A DNA stretch of 11,923 bases. Origin: Patescibacteria group bacterium UBA1449. GTDB lineage: Bacteria; Patescibacteriota; Microgenomatia; UBA1400; UBA1449. Below are positions 7,901-11,923 of the stretch, one piece after another. Position numbers and translations under genes: made by a program. Location: positions 13,109-25,031 of the forward strand of contig DCTD01000055.1 in assembly GCA_002335355.1 (NCBI GenBank), in the 5' to 3' direction. Under the pieces are notes generated by a model that did no database searches, was not told where the DNA came from, and saw only the letters and a program-made list of their open reading frames with translations. The stretch's first letter is position 1. Each line of letters starts with the position of its first letter.

Positions 7901-8056
7901 GCCGCCATAGAGCATATTGGCAACCTGGAGGATAAAGTCATTAGTCGGCGTTATAAACCGGTTGGGGGGGACATTTTGATTAAAAACAGTTGTTGGGGTT
8001 GTCAACTGATTTGCAGAGGTATTTTGAGTAGATACAGCTAGTGCTGGTTTGGCCAT
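4991..8056 (-). CDS. Giant membrane protein with C-terminal M23 (LytM-type) peptidase, likely type IV secretion-associated
   Basis: The 1021-aa protein has three parts. Residues 1 to about 615 are polar, Gln-rich and mostly helical, with no N-terminal signal. Residues about 640-835 are Gly/Ala-rich and hydrophobic with several possible membrane helices, recalling VirB6/TrbL-type channel proteins in composition only. Residues about 860-980 are an M23 zinc endopeptidase domain: H880 and D889 (spacing H-x8-D, as in the 'SH...YAxDF' subgroup), H941 in YYGHL, and H972/H974 in THLHYEL, so all ligand and catalytic positions are present. The C-terminal tail carries three Cys (993, 1007, 1011), fitting an oxidising exterior. 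The family cleaves peptidoglycan cross-links. The likely job is opening the wall around a transfer channel fed by the VirD4-like ATPase (inference). The start has no Shine-Dalgarno. An extended -10 promoter lies just upstream. Confidence 0.88.
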   Translation of the reverse strand: MAKPALAVSTQNTSANQLTTPTTVFNQNVPPNRFITPTNDFILQVANMLYGGKRQDIFIINGNRYARHQLVRWLKSQAQSNSILKKFTSNPNLVCNLDNEQELLKVVIEAFTGIPLVEVSEQAQSLTPTKREELVAEYEHYLETKRLETISRNDRLHIIDAGNISLEQQLELIAKYQQEKIQPIKEQIQQVIYDTESEFNTEDLRNELTIEAASQAVAEQLALTIGQKTKPGKQLSQADIHECISQALVTNPNGSILNTRDVAYSLVTYCSNLNKATSQQQEQLAQLAVVLPTQATQKDIAQFYQKTLDVPEIKAYQLAKEHLETSKTAPVEQVILQTVRTVNADFLQTPLETLAKATAQVMPAYVNTAPTLDSVRGMMIEHGLNRQESLVAVQKFDSLVSKGMAVSLAYRQAVNEVAPDFETTFTQQFKNEKQAIRSINAAEEILRRYVEFRPLRIRVPGGETDIQGVTINDRTYTIDELQTRINLELETTQQGVVSRQDIILALHGETVLNRIANNDVVKLHGVHAALEDHPYAYSLQQARKQIGLIKDISQDTEFFGLFGKTRPFDSDITSPFHFLPFGDDTHFTAQTEAIVDTYQHTGFEADVVADNGVSWLGHGSGLLSTAWSQAKGYVGNKLAQWGVMKGLKGFIATGIGKLGAALGINVVPGLGQALSIAMLAKTALDTLEKIPILNKLPGVMAYSFLKRHGAKILAGAAGLAVAGIAYLLNSLLGSFSALAGNAVAFAAGTAIGGPGMGMVFVGINSALGNPIGAALSKLGGFSGISSAAGQGASVASSIISVSSAGIPWAVTAAPILAIGATALTTHFSMQMLMAAFALPPIDKASSEYRQFTDLTQLIPGMPECWPATGVVTQGMGVGSHRGDIYNSIDIGSIDALPGSPIYATHQGGVEFAGWESSGYGNLVIIRGKMEGEKTFQTYYGHLQTIRVKPGDIVTKGQVLGTMDNTGNSTGTHLHYELKGTDIAIVDTIRLAGCLTDPDAIKRIRNGCSDDCNVTITRTVQP

Positions 8057-8072
8057 GGGTAAAAATAGATAG

Positions 8073-8090
8073 CAATAGTAATAGCTATTG
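8073..8090. promoter_or_regulatory. Inverted repeat overlapping the M23 gene promoter, possible operator
   Basis: CAATAG (8073-8078) and CTATTG (8085-8090) form a perfect 6-6-6 inverted repeat, with the inner palindrome AATAGCTATT also present. It covers most of the predicted -10 hexamer and the expected transcription start of the M23 gene, where a dimeric regulator could block initiation. No regulator gene is visible in the window. Chance is possible in an AT-rich gap. Confidence 0.35.
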
Positions 8091-8115
8091 TATCAAGAGA
8101 ACGGCAGGCAGTCAT
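8087..8115 (-). promoter_or_regulatory. Putative promoter of the M23 / 333-aa operon
   Basis: Read on the - strand, ATGACT (8115-8110, four of six to TTGACA) and TACAAT (8092-8087, five of six to TATAAT) are 17 nt apart. The -10 is preceded by TGA, giving an extended -10. Predicted initiation near 8080 leaves a leader of about 24 nt. It lies in the 69-nt gap after the HExxH protease gene, so the M23 operon probably has its own promoter in addition to any read-through. Confidence 0.5.
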
Positions 8116-8125
8116 GAGGAAAGTA

Positions 8126-8824
8126 CTAATTTACATGCGTGATAACACGCCGATGGAGAAGTTTCCCACATATAAAGGCTAAGGCTTTAACACACAGAAG
8201 AAATAACAGGTTAATACCAATAACAACTGAAAAAACAGGGTTGAGTTTGATGACTAGTTGATTAACAGCATCAACGAGATTAACCGGAAAAGAAACTCCC
8301 CAAAAATAGAGACCAATGCTTAAGAAAACGAGAAGCGCAGCTGGAACAAAGGCAGTTCCAAGATCAGCTTTTGAAGAAAACATGGTGTTAGAAACTAAAA
8401 CAGTGAAACTAATAAGCGGTATCGTAGGCCACCACGAAAAGTGATTCCACACAGGAGCCGGAAGAAAATGAACAGCTATCACCATAAAACTTATCCCAAC
8501 CACTAAAGGAGCGAGACCAATAAGGGTAAACCGGAATGGGTCGGTTTTTGCAATCTGAATACTGCCCATCCGCATGCCCTCACTCTCAAAACGGGGCATA
8601 TAGTCGATTGCTCCGGTTTTGACCCCTAACAACTCAGCTACAAACCAATGAGAGAGTTCATGAATGATGGTTCCAGGCAGAAGCACAACCGCTGAAAGCC
8701 GCAATGCCCAAGGTTTAGAGGTGGTTAAAAGAAACCAAAAGAGAAACAGGTTTTTGGTAAAGGCTTGAGAGAGAAGAAAGATGAGAAAAAGTTGTAGCAG
8801 TACCAATCCATACGTTTCCAGCAT
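8126..8824 (-). CDS. Polytopic membrane metalloprotease-like protein (HExxH, M50-like)
   Basis: The 232-aa product is strongly hydrophobic with about five or six membrane segments (roughly 6-35, 42-58, 98-120, 133-148, 157-180, 196-220). HELSH at residues 55-59 sits at the end of a hydrophobic segment within GTIIHELSHW, which is how site-2 (M50) intramembrane zinc proteases carry their metal-binding HExxH. A conserved-looking SSKADL with D154 lies in a later hydrophobic segment and could supply the third ligand, as in M50B-like proteins; the classical LDG motif is absent. Proteases of this type cut transmembrane helices of signalling proteins or signal peptides. The substrate is unknown. The start is 8 nt after the stop of the zinc-ribbon gene, so the two are probably one operon and may work together. 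A catalytically inactive relative is possible. Confidence 0.8.
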   Translation of the reverse strand: MLETYGLVLLQLFLIFLLSQAFTKNLFLFWFLLTTSKPWALRLSAVVLLPGTIIHELSHWFVAELLGVKTGAIDYMPRFESEGMRMGSIQIAKTDPFRFTLIGLAPLVVGISFMVIAVHFLPAPVWNHFSWWPTIPLISFTVLVSNTMFSSKADLGTAFVPAALLVFLSIGLYFWGVSFPVNLVDAVNQLVIKLNPVFSVVIGINLLFLLCVKALAFICGKLLHRRVITHVN

Positions 8825-8832
8825 ATCTTATC

Positions 8833-10068
8833 TTAACATCTTCCTGATGCCCCACAGGACTGGCAGTTCTCAAAATAGGTAGAAGAATCATTATTATCAA
8901 TGTGATGGACAGCTCCACAGTCTTTGCAAATCCAGACATCAGGTAGTGTCGGATTACCGTACTCTTTTCCAGTAGCCACTGCTGTCTGCTCAACGGTACC
9001 ACCAAGTTCCGGAGAAAAGCCACAAGTGCCACCTTTTAAGTAGCCAGCCTGGCTAAACTCAGTTGACTCCTGTTCTTGTCTTGTAAAATAATTCCAATAT
9101 GACTCTACTAGCTGTTTGTGGGTAGCTACCACGCTTTTTTCCAGGACTACTAAATAGTGCATCTTTACCTCTTTTGATAGAGAGTCTGATTGTAGTAATT
9201 CTACATAGGTATCAATATTTTCACTATGTGCTTCGATCGCCTGGTCAAAGAGTTTTTTTAAGAGTGGACTGTTTTCGGCACCAAGCTTAGTAACAACTTC
9301 TGCGATGGTAAACGGCGAGGTAAACGCATACCGAGGACTGAGTGCGTCTTGATATTGATCGACTAGAGTTTGGGCTACGCTCCTGTATTCTGCTAATTCC
9401 CTATGACACTTAACATAGGTCATCCGGATGTGTTTTGTTTTACCGGTATCTTTGACTACATCGGCAATCATAGTCCAGTTATACTGTTTTTCCGTTTTTC
9501 TCAGTGGATTATATGGACTAAAAATAATTATGGTTGAGTTATCCTCTGTTGATGTAATTTTCTCAACCATGTCATGTAATCCCAGCCACTCAGCCAGTTC
9601 CAAACCAACTCGGGTTTGCATAAACTGGGCTGAAAAAAGACTGGCAAACTCTTTGGGATTTTGTGATAAAAAGTGAAGGACTTCAGGAGTTAACTCAACC
9701 CCTTTTAGTCGGAGATAAGCGGTAGATTCTTTTACTAAGTCAGCAAACCGTTCCTGTAAAAATGAACCATTTGACCGCTGGAAAGGCGAACGTAAATCCC
9801 AATTACCATGGGTATTACAGTAGATTTCATACTGGCCAAAAATGACTTCTTGGTTTAAAGCAAACTCCCGCAACTCATACTCAACTTGTTTGCGTAAATA
9901 GGTACCATCCTGGTTATCTGTCTTGTCATGCTCGGGGGCAAACTGCGGCCGAGGAGCGTTAAGATCCCTTAAAAGATCCGGGTAATATTTAAGGATTGGA
10001 TCGGGTACAGAAGTAAAAAGTGTATCCTTGAAAAGGCGGGGTTGTGTGTCTAAATATTCTGTTTGCAC
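8833..10068 (-). CDS. 411-aa protein of unknown function with C-terminal zinc ribbon
   Basis: I do not recognise the main body. It is soluble, mixed charged, and has no signal peptide. The visible domain is at the C-terminus: CKDC (C381, C384) and CQSC (C402, C405) separated by 17 residues, a zinc-ribbon knuckle pair, plus a final Cys411. A GGTCGF segment lies about 30 residues before it. Residues about 175-220 contain the strand-like IIIFSPYNP and a KTKHIRMTY stretch, and residues about 250-340 look helical. The start is GTG at 10068-10066: the in-frame stop TGA lies eight codons upstream and no ATG or TTG occurs between, so GTG is the only reasonable choice. The purine-rich GGAAGAAG upstream lies inside a predicted hairpin. 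It is the first gene of an operon with the HExxH membrane protease. Nucleic-acid or protein binding through the ribbon is plausible but unproven. Confidence 0.82.
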   Translation of the reverse strand: MQTEYLDTQPRLFKDTLFTSVPDPILKYYPDLLRDLNAPRPQFAPEHDKTDNQDGTYLRKQVEYELREFALNQEVIFGQYEIYCNTHGNWDLRSPFQRSNGSFLQERFADLVKESTAYLRLKGVELTPEVLHFLSQNPKEFASLFSAQFMQTRVGLELAEWLGLHDMVEKITSTEDNSTIIIFSPYNPLRKTEKQYNWTMIADVVKDTGKTKHIRMTYVKCHRELAEYRSVAQTLVDQYQDALSPRYAFTSPFTIAEVVTKLGAENSPLLKKLFDQAIEAHSENIDTYVELLQSDSLSKEVKMHYLVVLEKSVVATHKQLVESYWNYFTRQEQESTEFSQAGYLKGGTCGFSPELGGTVEQTAVATGKEYGNPTLPDVWICKDCGAVHHIDNNDSSTYFENCQSCGASGRC

Positions 10069-10076
10069 GAAAAAGA

Positions 10077-10130
10077 CTTCTTCCGGTAATCACGCCGGAA
10101 AAATGAAGCCTCAAAACACGGGGTTCCGGC
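10077..10130 (-). promoter_or_regulatory. Leader with two mutually exclusive hairpins over the ribosome-binding region
   Basis: In the transcript of the zinc-ribbon gene, segment A (GCCGGAA, 10130-10124) and segment B (TTCCGGC, 10100-10094) can pair over 7 bp. Segment B with the CTTC before it (10108-10105) can instead pair with segment C, CCGGAAGAAG (10086-10077), over 10 bp with a 4-nt bulge. C contains the only Shine-Dalgarno-like purines before the GTG start. Pairing B-C would hide the site and A-B would free it. The pairing is seen directly; the switching function is inferred. Confidence 0.4.
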
Positions 10131-10132
10131 TC

Positions 10133-10138
10133 ATTATA
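10133..10138 (-). promoter_or_regulatory. Candidate -10 element of the zinc-ribbon / HExxH protease operon
   Basis: TATAAT reads on the - strand at 10138-10133, about 65 nt before the GTG start. No convincing -35 is found at normal spacing, where the sequence is the arm of the GTCATCC palindrome, so this is a partial promoter match only. If used, initiation near 10126 would cut into or just precede segment A of the leader hairpin. Confidence 0.35.
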
Positions 10139-10145
10139 AAGTGTC

Positions 10146-10166
10146 ATCCTGAACTTAATTCAGGAT
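10146..10166. repeat. Dispersed-type GTCATCCTGAA palindrome
   Basis: ATCCTGAA (10146-10153) and TTCAGGAT (10159-10166) form a perfect 8-bp stem around a 5-nt loop, preceded by TGTC. This sequence type is widespread as an intergenic palindromic repeat in bacterial genomes. It shares the TGTCAT start with the larger element at 3751-3875. No U-run follows on either strand, so a role as a strong terminator is doubtful. Confidence 0.55.
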
Positions 10167-10306
10167 CCATTCCTTATAACTCACGGTTGCGGTACAGCTA
10201 GAGACTTTGACTCTATTCACCCGTTTGAATTGTTAATGTGTAACTACCATAATAGATCCTTAGACTTGAGTCAACAGGGGATTTCATCTACACTTAGTAA
10301 GGACCG

Positions 10307-10316
10307 TAACTAGTTA
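10307..10316. promoter_or_regulatory. TAACTAGTTA palindrome upstream of the 322-aa gene promoter
   Basis: A perfect 10-bp palindrome ends 12 nt before the predicted -35 hexamer. The location suits an activator or repressor half-site pair, but a 10-bp AT-rich palindrome can arise by chance and no second copy was noticed. Confidence 0.2.
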
Positions 10317-10328
10317 TAAAATTGATAT

Positions 10329-10357
10329 TTGGAAAATATACGGTTATGCTGTATAAT
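10329..10357 (+). promoter_or_regulatory. Promoter of the 322-aa gene, predicted to give a leaderless transcript
   Basis: TTGGAA (10329-10334, four of six to consensus) and a perfect TATAAT (10352-10357) are separated by exactly 17 nt. Transcription normally starts 6-9 nt after the -10, which falls on 10364-10366, the A of the ATG start codon being 10366. There is no room for a ribosome-binding site. Confidence 0.7.
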
Positions 10358-10365
10358 ACATAACT

Positions 10366-11334
10366 ATGAATGAATTTACTGTAGATTCTTCTGTAGTAGA
10401 GAGTGTCTCATCTGCCGCTACAGAATCTATTCATTCAGGAACCTCCCCAATTGAAACAGGATCCCCTCTAGCAAGTCTTTCTACACAAACACCTGAAAAA
10501 GTAGCCGAAGAACCTCAATCTACAATTCTTGGTGACGTTCAACTTCAACAACATGCTGAATCTTCACCCGAAACCACTAAAACACCAACAGCAGAAGACC
10601 TAACACAAATAAAACAAACGGAAACTGATAGAACGTTTGTGGATAAATATGGAATTGGTTTGATAACAGCTAAAGCTTATATTACTGAGTTACGTCAAGC
10701 TGGAAAAGTAAGTGATAAATTGTTTGAAAACACGATGCAACTGAGTGATGAAGATTTGGTTGCTCGAGTCGCTCGATTTTATCCAAAAAACAGAGAAATG
10801 AAACAAGCGCTTGAAAAACAAGATAAGTTGGTACAAACGATTAGAGCTGAAAATGAAAGAAACGAAAAAGTGTCTTTGCTTGCTAGTATTTATGCCGAAC
10901 AACTAGGGATCCCTGAAAACCAAGTAGATATGGAAACTATGGATAAAATGGCCAAAAAGATGGCTAGTTCTATGCCGCTGGACTCTATGTCTTACAAAGA
11001 AGTAAAGACTAAAATGGTGCAGATGTGCGAAGAAGATGATGAGTTCCAAAACTATGTTATGGAACTCTATAAAAAACAGCTCTATCAAAAAGCATATGAA
11101 GAAAAAGCTGGACAATTAAGAGCAGTCAAACTGTATCCTGAGGACTATATTCATGAAGCAGCAGATCAACATGCCAAGCGGGTAGTGAGAGAGTTTGAAG
11201 AAAGACTAATCCGGAGTAAGCAGAATAAAACGGAAATAAAAGAGATGGTTGCTGAAAATGTGGGAGGAATGATTGTTTTCTTAATCGATGTTCTCGTCCC
11301 TCAAATATTACAAGAAATGAAAGGAGGTAAGTAA
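10366..11334 (+). CDS. Helical, charged protein of unknown function (apparently leaderless)
   Basis: The 322-aa product is not recognised. Residues 1 to about 85 are Ser/Thr/Glu/Pro-rich and look disordered. Residues about 90-145 form a helical segment (FVDKYGIGLITAKAY start). Residues about 145-300 are strongly Lys/Glu/Gln-rich, with heptad-like patterns that suggest coiled coils or a helical bundle. The last 25 residues include a hydrophobic stretch (MIVFLIDVLVPQIL) that could be an amphipathic or tail-anchor helix before a Lys/Gly end. There is no signal peptide. The start is the first ATG, 8 nt after a perfect -10; the second ATG at 10370 is out of frame and soon stopped. The final codons (Lys-Gly-Gly) double as the Shine-Dalgarno of the next gene, so the two are coupled. 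The codon usage looks more AT-rich than that of the M23 gene, by eye only. Confidence 0.8.
   Translation: MNEFTVDSSVVESVSSAATESIHSGTSPIETGSPLASLSTQTPEKVAEEPQSTILGDVQLQQHAESSPETTKTPTAEDLTQIKQTETDRTFVDKYGIGLITAKAYITELRQAGKVSDKLFENTMQLSDEDLVARVARFYPKNREMKQALEKQDKLVQTIRAENERNEKVSLLASIYAEQLGIPENQVDMETMDKMAKKMASSMPLDSMSYKEVKTKMVQMCEEDDEFQNYVMELYKKQLYQKAYEEKAGQLRAVKLYPEDYIHEAADQHAKRVVREFEERLIRSKQNKTEIKEMVAENVGGMIVFLIDVLVPQILQEMKGGK
11320..11328 (+). promoter_or_regulatory. Consensus Shine-Dalgarno inside the end of the upstream gene
   Basis: AAAGGAGGT is a full match to the 16S anti-Shine-Dalgarno. It lies in the last codons of the 322-aa gene and 12 nt before the ATG at 11340, slightly longer than usual. 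It is the only strong site in the window and supports the start of the truncated downstream gene. Confidence 0.8.
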
Positions 11335-11339
11335 AACCT

Positions 11340-11923
11340 ATGCCACCTAATCATGAAATTCATACTACCATCCAGAACCCTAACCTAGAAGCCATGTATG
11401 TCGATATAACATCCACTCAGTCTTGGGATGAACGGGTTGATAAGATTGTTCATCGTTTATCCACTAGATTTAACGGGGACCAAGAGCATAGAAGCCAAAT
11501 TCCTCTTTTTTCAGAAACACAAGAAATAAACCGGATATTACCTCAGATTCCAGTTAATGACGTAAAACGAGCAGCAATTGAAAAATCTGTAGATGAATCA
11601 ATAGAATACCTGAAAACTTTTTATTCTGTTGGTGATATAACTCCTGATAACGTTGGTCAGAAACTTGAAGAGGTAATTACAAGCATCCGTAAAGAGTATA
11701 AAGGTAAAGATGTAGAATATTTTGTTGATTTTGCTAGAAGACTAATGACTAAACGAGCATATGATCCTACTGCAGACGTTGACCCAGCAGTAAGAGAAAA
11801 GAAAGCAAATATAGTCAATTTAAAAAGTTTAGTTAAAGATGCAAAGGATCCTGAGTTAAAAGCTGAACTATCAAAAATCTTAGGTAAATATGCATTAAGA
11901 GACATATCTTCATTAGATAAAAA
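11340..11923 (+). CDS. Protein of unknown function, 3' end beyond the window
   Basis: An ATG 5 nt after the preceding stop opens a frame that runs uninterrupted for 194 codons to the window edge. The product begins MPPNHEIHTTIQNP, has a mixed segment with one Trp (residue about 30), then a largely helical, charged region rich in Lys, Glu, Asp and Val with no Cys and no hydrophobic segment, so it appears cytoplasmic. I do not recognise it. The consensus Shine-Dalgarno upstream and the tight spacing indicate co-expression with the 322-aa protein, and both are helical and charged, so they may form a complex (inference). Alternative in-frame ATG at 11394 is less likely because it lacks a ribosome-binding site. 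Confidence 0.8.
   Translation, partial: MPPNHEIHTTIQNPNLEAMYVDITSTQSWDERVDKIVHRLSTRFNGDQEHRSQIPLFSETQEINRILPQIPVNDVKRAAIEKSVDESIEYLKTFYSVGDITPDNVGQKLEEVITSIRKEYKGKDVEYFVDFARRLMTKRAYDPTADVDPAVREKKANIVNLKSLVKDAKDPELKAELSKILGKYALRDISSLDK

Larger units (their letters stand above)
10069..10365. other. Divergent intergenic region, no gene seen
   Basis: These 297 bases between divergent genes hold the two-hairpin leader and -10 of the left operon, a short GTCATCC-type palindrome, a TAACTAGTTA palindrome and the promoter of the right operon. No open frame of reasonable length, tRNA or CRISPR-like repeat is visible. Bases about 10170-10300 show only scattered short motifs (for example GACTTGAGTC at 10264-10273). 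Confidence 0.7.

Noticed and set aside
8137..8150. GCGTG/CACGC hairpin at the end of the HExxH protease gene as a terminator
   Set aside because: It lies within the last codons, has a short stem and lacks a following U-run on the - strand.
8715..9032. 105-codon - strand frame overlapping the zinc-ribbon and protease genes
   Set aside because: It is out of frame with both well-supported genes and its composition looks like a shadow translation.
10322..10327. TTGATA as the -35 for the 322-aa gene
   Set aside because: The spacer to TATAAT would be 24 nt; TTGGAA at 17 nt is a better fit.

Overview
The window looks like a chromosomal segment of a small-genome bacterium, most likely a member of the Candidate Phyla Radiation (Patescibacteria). 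The lineage is an inference. It rests on a type IV secretion-like coupling ATPase next to a very large membrane-embedded M23 peptidase, several long genes with no recognisable relatives, almost no Shine-Dalgarno sites, and tight gene packing. The standard bacterial code fits: the 780- and 1021-residue frames stay open with TGA as stop, and one gene ends in TGA.

Left block (1-3709, + strand): the tail of a Nudix hydrolase, a CobO/BtuR-type corrinoid adenosyltransferase 2 nt later, a Gln/Glu-rich protein of unknown function, and a 780-aa VirD4/TraG/HerA-like ATPase with an N-terminal membrane segment. A 203-nt gap follows. It holds a palindromic element of about 125 bp and a promoter, then a tRNA whose anticodon reads UAU (isoleucine, AUA codons). 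UAU is a rare choice in bacteria.

Middle block (3989-8056, - strand): a 1021-aa protein with a long helical N-terminal half, a hydrophobic Gly/Ala-rich centre and a complete C-terminal M23 (LytM) peptidase domain. Its stop codon directly abuts the start of a 333-aa membrane-anchored protein. The ATPase, the M23 protein and the anchored protein plausibly form one envelope-spanning transfer machine: motor, channel with wall hydrolase, and accessory factor.

Right part: a second - strand operon (10068-8126) encodes a 411-aa protein with a C-terminal zinc ribbon and a 232-aa polytopic HExxH membrane protease. The leader of the first gene can form two mutually exclusive hairpins, one of which buries the only purine-rich ribosome-binding candidate. 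A 297-nt divergent intergenic region holds this leader, a dispersed-type palindrome and the promoter of a + strand pair: an apparently leaderless 322-aa helical protein and a truncated protein of unknown function that has the only consensus Shine-Dalgarno sequence in the window.
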